From positions 29,076,727-29,140,726 of the forward strand of contig CM038048.1 in NCBI GenBank assembly GCA_021397845.1: 64,000 bases of DNA, given 5' to 3'. Under the pieces are notes generated by a model. The model saw nothing but the letters and a program-made list of their open reading frames with translations. It had not been told where the DNA came from and did no database searches. Origin of the DNA: Areca catechu (Eukaryota; Streptophyta; Magnoliopsida; Arecales; Arecaceae). Below, in pieces: positions 43,294-54,425 of the stretch. The first letter of the stretch is position 1. Each line of letters starts with the position of its first letter. Both the position numbers and the translations under genes were made by a program.

Positions 43294-46200
43294 TTGATTA
43301 TTTTACAGGAATGTCTTGCATCCCAGAATTCCAAAAAAAGATGGTATCTGGATAGCGGCTGTTCAAGACATATAACAGGTGATGAAGAACAATTCATCAT
43401 CCTAGAAATGAAAGATAGAGGATTGGTCACTTTTTGTAATAATGGTAAGGAGAAGATCATTGGCATTAGTAAGATCAGAATTACACCTTCTACATTTATT
43501 GAAAATGTATTACTAGTTAACAAAATGAAGCATAATTTATTAAGTATAAGTCAATTATGTGATAGAGGCTTCAAGGTTGTCTTTGAATCTTCAATGTGCA
43601 TAGTAACTAACTTGATTCTAGCACTAAGCTCATTGGTCATAGACTTGAAAATATTTATGTGGTAGATTTAAATGATCTAGCCATATCTAGTAGTACAAGT
43701 CTTATGGCAATGAATGCTAAAATCAAGGAATCTAGCCTACTATGGCATAGAAGATTAGGTCATGCTAGCATGCATACAATAGCTAAATTAATTTCCAAAG
43801 ATTAAGTTAGAGGTTTACCAAAATGTAAAGTTGATTTTGAACATGTTTATGATACATGGCAATTTGGTAAACAAACTAAGGAGAGTTTTAAATCAAAAAA
43901 TTTGGTTTCTACGTCTAGACCTTTAGAACTACTACACATGGATCTATTTGGACCAACTAGGACCACAAGCCTAAGAGGTATGAAATATGGACTTGTGATA
44001 GTAGATAATTTTTTGAGATTTACTTGGGTTTTACTTATTACACACTAAGATGAAGCTTTTAAAGTTTTTCAAAAATTTTATAAGAAAGTTTCAAACTAGA
44101 AAAGTTTTTCAGTTATCTCTATTAGAAGTGATGACGGTATAGAATTTGAAAATCAATATTTTGATGAATATTGCACTGAGAACGGCATTGATCAGAACTT
44201 TTCCGCTCCTAGAATACCATAGCAAAATGGTGTTGTAGAGAGAAAGAATAGGACATTGAAAGAGATAGCCCAAATCATATTATGTGAAGGCAATCTTTCA
44301 AGATACTTTTGGATAGAAGCTGTGAACACCGCCTGTTATATTTTGAATCGTATTTTGATAAGACTTATTTAAAAGAAAACCCCCTATAAATTTTGGAATG
44401 ATAGAAAACCTAGCATTCATTATTTTCATATTTTTAGTTGTAAATGCTTTGTACTTAACAATGGAGAGGATAACCTAGGAAAATTTGATGCTAAATCTGA
44501 TGAAGCAATATTTCTTGATTATTCTACTTCTAGCAAAGCATATAGAGTATTTAATAAAAGAATATTGACTATTGAAGAATTTGTTTATGTTATATTTGAT
44601 GAATCTAACCCCTCATTTTTTAGAAAAGAAGAGTGTATTGACAATGATGCAGATACAATTGATAAAGCTATGGAGAACATGAATCTAAAGGACAAACATG
44701 TGAAAGAAAGTGAAGAAATGGTAGGCAAAGATCATAGTGATTTACCAAAGAAATGGAGGTATGTAACATCACACCCTAAATATTTAATTATTCATGATCC
44801 CTCATAAGAAGTTAAAACTAGATCATCACTTAGAGATGCACATGATTATCTAGCATTTGTTTCACAAGTAGAACTAAATAGCATAGAAGAAGTAGAAAAT
44901 GACCCTAATTGGATGATGGCAATGCATAAAAAACTTAACCAATTTGAAAGAAATAATGTATGGACTCTAGTAAATAGACCCTCAGATCATCCTATTTTTG
45001 GCACTAAATGGGTTTATAAAAATAAACTAGATGAAAAGGGCTAAGTAATTAAAAATAAAGCTAGATTAATGGCTAAAGGATATAATTAAGAAAAAGAAAT
45101 AGATTTTGATGAAATATATGCACCTGTAGAAAGATTAGAAGCTATTAGATTATTGCTTGCATTTGTTTGCTACATGGATTTCAAATTATTTCAAATGGAT
45201 GTAAAAAGCATATTTTTAAATGGTTTTATTTTAGAAGAAGTTTTTATAGAATAACCACTAGGATTTGAAAATCATGTTCTTTCAAATCATGTTTTCAAAC
45301 TTAATAAATTATTATATAGTTTAAAATAAGCACATAGAGCATGGTATGATAGACTGAGTAAATTCTTGCTTGAAAATAATTTTGTTAGAAGAAATGTAGA
45401 CACTACTTTGTTCATTAAAAGAAAAGTAAATGACATGCTAGTTTTACAAATTTATGTAGATGATATTATTTTTGGTGCAACTAATGAAAAATTATGTAAA
45501 GAATTTGCTAAGCTTATGTAGGGCAAATTTGAAATGAGCTTGATGGGTGAACTAACCTACTTTTTAGACTCCAAATTAAGCAAACAAAGGAAGGTATATT
45601 TATAAACCAAGCAAAGTACATCAAGGAGATCATTAAGAAGTTTGGTATGGAGTCAATCAAAAAAATGAGCACACCTATGAGCCCCTCCTACAGACTTGAC
45701 AAAGATGAAGATGAAATTAACATTGATCAAAAACTTTATTGAGATATGATTGGATCACTGTTGTATTTAATAGCTAGTAGGCTTGATATCTTGTTTAGTA
45801 TATGTATATGTGCTAGATTTCAATCAAATCAAAAAGAATCATATATACCTACTCTCAAAAGAATCATAAAATATCTAAAAAGAACAAGTAATCTAGGTCT
45901 ATGGTATTCCAAGCAATCGTCATTAAATTTAATTAGATTTTCTTATGCTAATTACGGTGCATGTAAAATTGATAGAAAAAGTACTAGTGAAACTTGTTAA
46001 TTTCTAGGATTGAACTTAATCTCATGGCACAATAAGAAACAAAACTCTGTAGCACTATCTACTTCTAAGGTGGAGTGTGTGGCTACAAGGAGGTGCTGTG
46101 CACAAGTGTTATGGATTAAGCAATAACTAGAAGACTATGGTGTTATTCAAACAAAAATTCCTATCAAATGTGATAACACAAGTGCTATTAATTTGATAAA

Positions 46201-46396
46201 AAATCTAATTCAGCATTCTAGGATAAAACATATAAAAATTAGATATCACTTCATTAGGGATCATGTACAAAATGGCAATATTGAACTTGAATTTGTTCCA
46301 ACTGAAAAACAATTAGCTAACATCTTTACTAAACCACTTAATGAAGATAGATTTCAAATGATTAGAGAAGAATTAGGTTTGTGTGATCCATTTTAG
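43294..46396 (+). pseudogene. Pol of the Sirevirus: protease, integrase, RT, RNase H
   Basis: The protease has WYLDSGCSRHITG (about 43341). The pre-integrase zinc region is LWHRRLGHASMHTI. Integrase residues are HMDLFGP, RSDDGIEFEN and QNGVVERKNRTL, with all three catalytic acids present. RT has IYVDDIIFG (about 45451), and RNase H ends with KQLANIFTKPLNEDRF and GLCDPF. Many stops interrupt it; most stand where Gln is usual (for example before QNGVV, after AKGYN, in SLK-AHRAW), which fits CAR-to-TAR changes. Open pieces are 43294-43665, 44565-44807, 45746-46000 and 46193-46396. Confidence 0.92.
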
Positions 46397-46726
46397 TATT
46401 TTTGATATAATTCTTTCAAAATTAAGAAAAAATTATCTAGAGGACCTCCATTACCAATCTAAGGTCACCAACCACCCTATCTAGTATAATTCTAGAGAAT
46501 ATATACCTTTTTATTGGTTTTTTTAGCCATTTTAAGTATTTTGGCTCAAGTCAACTCGAGTAGAGGTCGAGTCGACTTGAATGTCGAACCTTGTTATAAA
46601 ATCATAAGCCCTAAAAATAGATTCACTTTCCCTTTTTACTGCTCAAAAGCAACTCTAGGGGGACCATTTCCCTTCCAATTCTAGATCCACCCGAAACCTT
46701 TTGCTCCCACCTTAGATTCCCTCTAG
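46397..46726 (+). other. Spacer between pol and third ORF of the Sirevirus
   Basis: Non-coding. It holds CAACTCGAGTAGAGGTCGAG and GTCGACTTGA (about 46553-46580), which resemble the palindromic motifs of the LTR, and a TATAAAATCATAAG stretch (46595 onward). An internal promoter for the third ORF is possible but unproven. Confidence 0.45.
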
Positions 46727-47639
46727 ATGGCTCCTAAGAAAGTAGTTGCCAAGAGACCGAGGCATGCAGAACCGAGCTCCATCCAACGGGAAAAAAGATC
46801 CAAAAGGCATAGGGATGAGCCAACTTGGGTTGAAGAACAAAATGAACTAAGGAATTTGTCTCCCACACTAGCTGGGCAAGTCATCCCCATGGGAAACTGA
46901 CCGGTTACCTCTGGTAGGCATATCAATTTCAGATTTCATGAAAACTAAGGTTTTAGAATTGGTAGCTGGATTGAGCAACAAGGATGGGATTTCTTTTGTT
47001 CACTTGATATTCCTATGTATCCCTCTCTTGTAAGGACATTCTTTGAAAATCTATCACTTGGGGAGAATGAGATTTTATTAACTGTAAAAGGAACCCAAAT
47101 GTGCGTAGATGAAGATACATTGAGTAGTGTTTTAAGAATACCCAGGGAAGGAAGAAATTATTTGAATTTCTAGGATAAACAAAGATCATTGAGACTTATA
47201 CTGGAGAGAAGTATAGAAGGGATATCTAATGTGCAAGTGCAATATATTATCCCTGGAAATGAGACTTCTTCACAACATTATCTGTCGAATCTTTTTGCCC
47301 CATACTAGTCACTTTGATTGGATGAGCGAACGTGATATGGTATTCATAAGATGCATGATTGAGGGGGAGGCCCTCAATCTTCCATTCATCATGTTGATGT
47401 AGATACGATATGCAGCCAGGAGAGCGAAGGCCTATCTATAATACAGGATGATGTTTACTCTATTGTTCCAAGAGTTTAGTATCGACCTGACCAGAGAGGA
47501 TGGACGACCCCTTCACCACATTGATAGATACTCAATGAAATCCCTGTATAGGATGGGTTATCACCAAGTAGAGGATGTTTGGATCAAGAAGATATCTGGT
47601 CAGAGAGTGGTACATCACCCTGATTCTGATGATGAGGCA
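46727..47639 (+). pseudogene. Envelope-like third ORF of the Sirevirus, first part
   Basis: Start ATG 46727 (MAPKKVVAKRPRHAEP), a basic N-terminus. After stops, the frame shows NFRFHEN, FRIGSWIEQQGWDFFCSLDI, PMYPSLVRTFFENLSLGE and VDEDTLSSVLRIP. This is the arrangement of the plant transposon-protein domain found downstream of pol in Sireviruses, often called envelope-like. The end is legible in 47448-47639 (DLTREDGRPLHHIDRYSMK). It is disrupted by stops and by insertion of B/C; the last 38 codons lie at 56676-56789. I see no transmembrane segment, so the envelope label is historical. Confidence 0.7.
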
Positions 47640-47649
47640 GAATCGACCC

Positions 47650-48577
47650 CAGTACAGTAGAGAGGACAAGGGTAAGGCTATTGAAGTCCAAAGGAGACCT
47701 GATTCCCAAGGTAACTACTATAGATGTCATAAACCTGGACATTTTGCTAGTCAGTGCAACACCCCTGCCCTACATATAAATGAACCGACTGAAATTGAAC
47801 CCGAACCCATTGTTTAACCTAAGGAGGAAGTCTATGATCCTGAAAATCAGTTGTTGGAAGAGTACGAGGGAGAGGAAGAGCTGAATGAATCTGAAGACCT
47901 TCAAGGAGTAGTTAGATGCATCCTAGCCCAAAACGTAGTGCAGGAAGACTGGCGTAGGACTAACATCTTACAGACCCTGATCAAGCTAGGAGATAAGGCA
48001 TGTAAGATCATTATTGATAGTGGAAGCTATGTCAAAGCCCTTTCCTTGAGTATTGTCAAATCTTTAGGACTAGCTACAGTTCTCCACCCCAACCCTTACA
48101 AAGTCTCCTGGATAGATTCAACTTCATTCCCAATAAAATCTAGGTGCCAAATCAAGATAAAAATGAGTTCTTATGAAGAATCGATTTGGTGTGACGTCTT
48201 ACCCATGAGTGTTGGTAGTATCATCCTAGGACGACCCTGACTTTTCGACCATGATGCCACCCTTTATGGTCGATCCAATACCTGTCTTTTTTGACCATGG
48301 AAAAAAGATTACAATCAACCCAATCCAACCAAAGGACCCAGTCAAGAAAGGATCTAGTGGCCTTAAAGAGAAGAAAACAGGAGTCAACCTGATCAAACAT
48401 AAGGAGCTAGAGAAAGAGATTACAGAGGGAGCCCCTGTTTGGATTCTAGCCACCAAGGAGAGTCATGAACCAACCAAAGTAGAACACCCCCAAGAGGTAG
48501 TGAAGACTCTAAAAGAATTTGAGGATGTTTTCCCTGAAGAATTACCTGATCAATTACCATCCCTGAGGAACACCTAG
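47650..48577 (+). pseudogene. Zinc knuckle, protease and linker of chromovirus B
   Basis: The zinc knuckle region (47718-47760) has lost its first Cys (YYRCHKPGHFASQC, where C reads CYKC). Protease spans 47851-48300: KIIIDSGSYVKALS is the active-site strand, followed by PHPNPYKVSW and SIILGRP. A TGA at 48238 replaces TGG of C. The linker ends with EFEDVFPEELPDQLP; a TAG at about 48576 replaces CAG of C. The protease cuts Gag-Pol in the particle. Confidence 0.85.
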
Positions 48578-48855
48578 CCTGCCCTAGAACTTGCACCCGT
48601 CAATCAATGTCTTAATTTTAAAATCATCCTGACTAACCAAGGTCTGTCTTACATTTCCTATAGATTACCCCAAGACTCCAACTCCTATTTTCTCCCCTTC
48701 CCAGAGCCTTCTCATATTTTAAGAGCCATGGGGTTGCATTTTGTTGAAATTACCAGGCTGCATGACTCCTTAGAAACCATCCCTTTTGCCATTTACTTTT
48801 GGTACACTTTATGGCATTTGTTAGGGATCCTTGATAATTTTTCTTGTACATACCA
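48578..48855 (+). pseudogene. Unknown segment replacing RT in chromovirus B
   Basis: In frame after the linker: FKIILTNQGLSYIS, SYFLPFPEPSH, RAMGLHFVEITRLHDSL, FAIYFWYTLWHLLGI. It corresponds to the segments in A (9355-9605) and C (54030-54290). It is open from the TAG at 48576 to about 48890. No family is recognised. Confidence 0.6.
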
Positions 48856-48979
48856 GACTAGGGTCAAACCTAGAGAGTCCATAATCTGTTAGGTTTAGGC
48901 CCTAGAGCATCCAATAAATTTTTTTTCAGTAGGGATGCATAGTTGAGTCTGCATTTTGCATCATGTTAGGATTATGCAT

Positions 48980-49005
48980 TAAATAATTTTTTTTAAAAAA
49001 ATAAT
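48980..49005. other. AT palindrome at the pol-deletion joint of B
   Basis: AAATAATTTTTTTT followed by AAAAAAATAATTT forms a near-perfect inverted repeat just before the integrase tail. The same structure is in C at 54425-54451. It is absent from A at this position. Confidence 0.7.
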
Positions 49006-49605
49006 TTGGCTGATTCCCGAAAGCGAGCCAAAGAGTTTGAAATAGGGGATTTTATAATGATTAGACTCAGTCCTGAACGGTTTCCACCGAGAACCGTTAA
49101 GCAGCTTCTTGCTCGTGGGGCTGGTCCCTTTAAAGTGATTAAGAGAATGGGTCCTAATGCCTATGTGCTAGAATTACCTCCGGACTATGGAATTAGCTCG
49201 ACATTCAATATCTCTGACTTAGTCGAGTATAGGGAACCCACAAACATACCTAGCAAGCCATTTGGGCCTGACTTTTCTTTTGAGAGTGAACCTAAACATG
49301 AGTGTCCACATCCAAATATACCTGAGCGAGGAGAGCGGATCGAGCATGTCCTGGATGACCAAGCTATCACTACCCGAGGCAAAGGCTATCAACGTTACTT
49401 GGTCCGATGGCAAGGCCGACCCGAATTCGATGACTCATGGATCACCCGGGAGGACTTGCAGCGCATCGACCCCGATATCCTGGAGAGGTACCAAAGCCAG
49501 ACTAACCCTTACTCGACAGGGCCGAGTTCATCCCACCCCGAGAGAACTGGTGTGGGCACCAGGATCCGACAGAGACTCCTCAACCCTCTGTGGATCTCAG
49601 ATTAG
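49006..49605 (+). CDS. GPY/F integrase tail plus chromodomain of B, uninterrupted
   Basis: The open frame has 199 codons; its first codon TTG lies in sequence continuing from the AT palindrome and no ATG start is obvious. Residues 12-80 form the GPY/F module (FEIGDFIMIRLSPERFP, GAGPFKVIKRMG, STFNISDLVEYRE). Residues about 110-165 form the chromodomain (HVLDDQAITTRGKGYQRYLV, RWQGRP, SWITREDL, LERYQSQ). The last about 19 codons lie inside the LTR (start 49548) and end NPLWISD. This is the best preserved chromodomain here; it would direct integration to modified chromatin if supplied as part of an integrase (family knowledge). Confidence 0.88.
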   Translation: MADSRKRAKEFEIGDFIMIRLSPERFPPRTVKQLLARGAGPFKVIKRMGPNAYVLELPPDYGISSTFNISDLVEYREPTNIPSKPFGPDFSFESEPKHECPHPNIPERGERIEHVLDDQAITTRGKGYQRYLVRWQGRPEFDDSWITREDLQRIDPDILERYQSQTNPYSTGPSSSHPERTGVGTRIRQRLLNPLWISD

Positions 49606-51228
49606 GGTTCCACTACTTTGAGTCTTGTAATAAGGCTTCAAGCCTCAAATTTATAATTGTCTTTTGCTTTGAATTGAGTCTGTTCTTTGACCAATCAGGT
49701 CAAATAGAGTACTGTACTGAGTCAAGTCACAAATCGAGTCTAATCTGAGTTTATTAGAAGCATGGGCCCACTGCAAGAGTGGGTCTTAAAATTTAGTCTC
49801 CTTGGAATCAAGTCAGGAAAGAATCCAAGTCAACTTAGGGCCCACCTATGCATCCTACATGGCGCCATGACATCTTACCATGTGGGCAGCACACTTGGCA
49901 TGCAAGGATGCCCAATGGGGATGACCACTTCACTTGGCTCTAGCCTTTTTCCTCTCCCCCTATCAAGCTCATTGCCATGCAAGGGTGGTCGGCCAAGGTG
50001 GAAGTCAATGGGAGTTGAAGTGGGGAATTCAAATCCCTTTCTTCAAGCCCTGCAATCAAGTCTTCTTCCCAAGTTGCTTCAACCTCTTTGGAAGGGAGAG
50101 ACAAGATCCTTGGGCGCCTCCACCTAACACTCCCCATGTCAAGCCTTATACCAAAGAAAGGATGTGCAACAAAGGAAGGAAGAAGAACATAAGCCATGCT
50201 ACAAGCCCCTCTTCATGTCTTCTTCCAAAATAATGAAGATTCTTTCCAACTTCAAGGCACCATGATCCCTCCACCTAGCCTTGCTTCATGCCACACCCAT
50301 TCAAGGCTAGCACTTAGTCGGCCAAAGGGAGAAGAAAGTAAAGGTTTGGGCGCCCATTCAAGAAAAAAAGAAGAAGAAATTTTGTATTCTTGCATTTGAA
50401 TTTCCAAAAGGATCCTTGGGTGCCTATTTAAAGGACCCAATCCCTCCATTGTAAAGATTATTGATGATGAAATGAAAAGAGCTTGAGTTTTGTTTCTCCT
50501 CCAACCATTGTCTCCTAGACTAGGTTTGAGTGAAGCTTCCTTCATCCCCAGGGATGTCGAGTGGTGTGAGGCCACCTTTCCATCGTCCTAGGGTGTCGCA
50601 AGTCCTTCGTCCTCCGGGACATCGAATGGTGTGAGGCCACATTCCTTCATCCTCCAGGATGTCGCGGGGTGCGAGGCCCCAAGTTATCCCTTTCTTCGAC
50701 TTCAGAATCCAACCGGACACCGGGCTAGAAGCCCCTTCTCAACCCTCCCTTAGTTCCATTTCGACACTTCGCTCCGTTTCACTAATCCCTCCTTTGCTTG
50801 CCTACAGGTCCCCCTTGGTATCACGGGCACCGGAGATGGTCTGCTTTTCCATCATGACCACCCGACCGAAAGCCGGTGTATCTGCTGGTTCGACTGCTTG
50901 GGCATCCTGGCCGCATCCATCGAGTCGAGCGATCTCTGCATCGGGCGCTTCAGACGTGTGAGGTTTGCCCCTATCTCCTAAGTAGGTATTGCATATCAAG
51001 CTTAGTCCTACCAGGGTTTCTTAATCCCAGGATTCTATTCTCTTTTTCACTATTTAGGGACTTGATTTGCTAGTGTAGGCTTCTATTATTCAATTTTTCC
51101 TATTTCTAGTCTTTGTTTGTAATCAGGAATCAAAAACTTATAAAAATATTTAAAACTCATCAACTATAAAAATCCCTTTGCATCATAAGCATCCATACTA
51201 GCATCTCTATCTTAACTCCCCTGCATCA
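49548..51228 (+). repeat. LTR shared by chromoviruses B and C
   Basis: It is 1681 bp, from TGGTGTGGGCACC to CCCTGCATCA. It acts as 3' LTR of B and 5' LTR of C. TATTTAAA at 50425-50432 is a TATA-like box. GGGATGTCGAGTGGTGTGAG-type motifs repeat about three times at 50550-50680. Small open frames on both strands here are not genes. Confidence 0.93.
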
Positions 51229-51232
51229 TTAT

Positions 51233-51244
51233 TGGTATCAGAGC
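51233..51244 (+). other. PBS of chromovirus C
   Basis: TGGTATCAGAGC, four bases after the LTR. Confidence 0.92.
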
Positions 51245-52082
51245 AAGGCTAGGACTAGTGCATCTTTTCCTTTCATTTTCTGCATTTTTGTTAGCCCATA
51301 TATGGTCTGATCATTGAATTTTTTCTCTTTGTACGGACCCCTAAATTTCATGATTTCTATTTTGATAGATCACATTTAATTCAAAGTATTTTTTATTATT
51401 TTCTCAGATTTTATTTCAGTTTTTAGAACTTCTACAAGCCGAAATACTACCTGAGAAAATCTTAGGTCTGAAATTCCTACAATCATCTCATTTCTTGCTT
51501 CATTCATCCATCTAGCTTATTTCTTGCATTTAGGGGCATATTTCAATTCCTGCATTTTGTTTAGCATTCACACATCTGAAAGACACAAAAAAACAAGAAA
51601 ATTTTAAGTCATTTCATTAGTCATTTGTGTGCATCATTTTGCATAACTCATCCTATGGGCATCAAATTAACATAGGGTCAGGATTTCATTACCTGTCCCT
51701 AGCCCAAAAACCACCACCCGACATATTGAACCCTATCCATTAACTAAAATTGATTAGATCTTAATCTGCTCTAGTGAGCTAAGGACACCCACGAAGTCGG
51801 GTCGACCCAAGTGCCGAGCCAAGCTAGATCACTTGTTGGTGTGTGTTTGAGTAGCTGGTGTCTAGAAAAGTGGTTCTGGGACTAGATCCTGAAGGGAAGT
51901 GGGTTGGTTCGCTTACCTAGCCAATTTCATTGGTGTTTAAGGCAAGTAGAGAGGAACCTCCACTAACTTTACACTTACCTGGCTAGGTGCCAAGTTACTA
52001 CTTCCAGGTTCATCTTCTTGACTTCACATTTGGTTAGATCTCCTAGGTCTAGGGAACCGTAGCACCATTTTGTGTGTGTTAC
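51245..52082 (+). promoter_or_regulatory. Leader of chromovirus C with the shared structured module
   Basis: No coding sequence. CCCAAAAACCACCACCCGAC and AAAATTGATTAGATC (about 51700-51760) match A and E. The hairpin AGCCAAT-TTC-ATTGGTG (51919-51935) with outer CCT/AGG, followed by CTTTACACTTACCTGGCTAG (51967-51986), matches A, D and E. The hairpin is about 690 nt after the PBS. Confidence 0.75.
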
Positions 52083-53096
52083 ATGTGCACTAGATCAGGA
52101 ACCTCTTTTCACCCACCTTCTCCACCCCCTACCGAAGCCATGGACCAACTTCGAGCTGACATTGGAGCCCTAACTCAATCCATGACTCAATTAAGCCACC
52201 AGTTGACCAATAGACTTGATCAAATGGAGACCAGACTAGGATCCCTAGAGGAAGCTGCTAGGCCACGACCTGAAGCTGGTCCTGAGTCCCCTTATCCCAT
52301 GAGAAACCTGCAACAAGACCCTTACTTTGAGGATGAATTTGGGAGAGACCCTGATCCCTTCGTTGATACCCATCCTAGGAGACCCAATCTAGAGGACCGT
52401 GAAGAAAGAGCCATTAGAAGCATCAAGCTTGATGCACCCACTTTCGATGGAAGTTTAGATCCCAGGGTGTATGAAGATTGGGAGTTAGCTATGGAACAGT
52501 ATTTTGATTGGTACTCTATGTCTGAAAGAACTAAGTTTAAGTTTGCCAAGCTTAGGTTGGTTCACCAAGCTATGTTGTTTTGGAATAGCATTGAAAATTA
52601 CATAGAGCAGAAATGGCAATTACCCATAACAGCTTGGGGGGAAATGAAAGATAAGCTTAGAAGGAAATACCTACCTGCATCCTACACCCATAAACTGTTG
52701 GACCAATGGCAAACCCTAAGTCAAGGGAGTAAGAGTGTGGCCGACTACATCGCCAAGTTTGATGAAAATGTTATGCGATGTAAGGTTATAGAGTTGCCAG
52801 AGGTAACCCTGTCTAGGTTTAGGGCTGGCCTACACCCAGACATTCAGAAGGAGCTATACTTTAGGGCAACCAGAACCTTGGAAGAAGCTTACCAAGTTGC
52901 TAGGCTCTGTGAGCGTTTCCAGAGAGCTCCCGCCTACAGAAGACCAGAGCCATTTAGGAACCAGAGCCGTATCCCCGGATCCACCCAAGGTTATAGCCAG
53001 GCTTACCCAAGTCGACCAAGCTCGAACCGATCTGACCCAAGTCGACCAAGCCTAGCCCGACCTAGTCCTAGTCATCCCAGTCTGAATCGACCCTAG
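52083..53096 (+). CDS. Gag of chromovirus C
   Basis: Start ATG 52083 (MCTRSGTSFHPPSPPP); about 337 residues to a TAG at 53094. A short coiled-coil-like region (residues about 20-55, LTQSMTQLSHQLTNRL) precedes the gag domain (about 115-290: LDAPTFDGSLDP, WELAMEQYFDW, RRKYLPASYTHKLLDQWQTL, SRFRAGLHPDIQKEL and AYQVARLCERF). The C-terminus is a Ser/Arg/Pro-rich repeat (PSRPS, PSHPS). The stop replaces CAG seen in B at the same place, so the original frame ran on into the zinc knuckle and protease. Confidence 0.9.
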   Translation: MCTRSGTSFHPPSPPPTEAMDQLRADIGALTQSMTQLSHQLTNRLDQMETRLGSLEEAARPRPEAGPESPYPMRNLQQDPYFEDEFGRDPDPFVDTHPRRPNLEDREERAIRSIKLDAPTFDGSLDPRVYEDWELAMEQYFDWYSMSERTKFKFAKLRLVHQAMLFWNSIENYIEQKWQLPITAWGEMKDKLRRKYLPASYTHKLLDQWQTLSQGSKSVADYIAKFDENVMRCKVIELPEVTLSRFRAGLHPDIQKELYFRATRTLEEAYQVARLCERFQRAPAYRRPEPFRNQSRIPGSTQGYSQAYPSRPSSNRSDPSRPSLARPSPSHPSLNRP

Positions 53097-54242
53097 TATA
53101 GTAGAGAGGACAAGGGTAAGGCTATTGAAGTCCAGAGGAGACCCGATTCCCAAAGTAACTGCTATAAGTGTCATAAACCTGGACATTTTGCTAGTCAGTG
53201 CACCGCCCCTGCCCTACTTATAAATGAACTGACTAAAACTGAACCCGAACCCATTATTGAACCTAAGGCGGAAGTCTATGATCCTGAAAATCAGTTGTTG
53301 GAAGAGTACGAGGGAGAGGAAGAGCTGAATGAATCTAAAGGCCTTCTAGGAGTAGTCAGATGCATCCTAGCCCAAAACGTAGTGCAGGAAGACTGGCGTA
53401 GGACTAACATCCTACAGACCCTGATCAAGCTAAAAGATAAGGCATGTAAGGTCATTATTGATAGTGGAAGCTATGTCAATGCCCTTTTCTTGAGTACTGT
53501 CAAATCTTTGGGACTAGCCACAGTTCCCCACCCCAACCCTTACAAAGTCTCCTGGATAGATTCAACTTCAATCCCAATAAAATCTAGGTGCCAAATCAAG
53601 ATAAAAATGAGTTCCTATGAAGAATCGATTTGGTGTGACATCTTATCCAAGGGTGTTGGTAGCATCATCCTAGGACGATCCTGGCTTTTCGACCATGATG
53701 CCACCCTTTATGGTCGATCCAATACCTATGTCTTTTTCCACCATGGAAAAAAGATTACAATCAACCCAATCCAACCAAAGGACCCAGTCAAGAAAGGATC
53801 TAGTGGCCTTAAAGAGAAGAAAACAGGAGTCAACCTGATCAAACCCAAGGAGCTAGAGAAAGAGATTACAAAGGGAGCCCCTATTTGGATTCTAGCAACC
53901 AAGGAGAATCATGAACCAACCAATGTAGAACAACCCCAAGAGGTAGTGAAGACTCTAAAAGAATTTGAGGATGTTTTTCCTGAAGAATTACCTGATAAAT
54001 TACCATCCCTGAGGAACACCCAGCCCGCCCTAGAACTTGCACCCATCAATCAATGTCCTAATTTTAAAATCATCCTGACTTACAAAAGTCTATATTACAT
54101 TTCCCAGAGATTACCCCAAGACTCCGATTCCTATTTTCTCCCCTTCCAAGAGCCTTCTCACATTTTTAGAGCCATGGGGTTGCATTTTGTTGAAATTACC
54201 AGGCTGCATGACTCCTTAGAACCCATCCCTTTTGCCATTTAA
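53097..54242 (+). pseudogene. Zinc knuckle, protease, linker and unknown segment of chromovirus C
   Basis: After the TAG the frame continues with an intact zinc knuckle CYKCHKPGHFASQC (53160-53201, CX2CX4HX4C). Next is the acidic LLEEYEGEEELNES, then protease: VIIDSGSYVNALF (about 53454), PHPNPYKVSW, SIILGRSWLFDHDATLYGRS. The linker has EFEDVFPEELPDKLP and ALELAP. From about 54030 comes the unknown segment: CPNFKIIL, SDSYFLPFQEPSH, RAMGLHFVEITRLHDSL. A TAA at 54240 cuts it where B has TAC; homology continues to about 54290. No RT follows. The protease is of the retroviral aspartic type (one DSG per chain, working as a dimer). Confidence 0.85.
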
Positions 54243-54425
54243 TTTTGGTACACTTTATGGCATTTGTTAGGGATCCTTGATAATTTTTTTTGTACATACC
54301 AGACTAGGGTCAAACCTAGAGAGTCCATAATCTGTTAGGTTTAGGCCCTAGAGCGTCCAATAAAATTTTTTTCATTAGGGATGCATAGTTGGTCTGCATT
54401 TTGCATCATGTTAGGATTATGCATT

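Larger units (their letters stand above)
47640..49547 (+). mobile_element. Chromovirus B, 5'-truncated, sharing its 3' LTR with C
   Basis: Sequence homologous to C (53088-54993) begins abruptly at GAATCGACCC near 47640 and ends at the LTR start 49548. The 5' LTR and almost all of gag are missing. Its end is followed directly by the LTR that also serves as 5' LTR of C, with the usual GAGAGAAC before it, so B and C form a head-to-tail tandem sharing one LTR. Like A, B lacks RT, RNase H and integrase core. Confidence 0.88.

Noticed and set aside
49762..50720. Open frames in the B/C LTR (also at 55133-56045) as genes
   Set aside because: They occur in both LTRs on both strands without motifs or start context. 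They are chance frames in LTR sequence.
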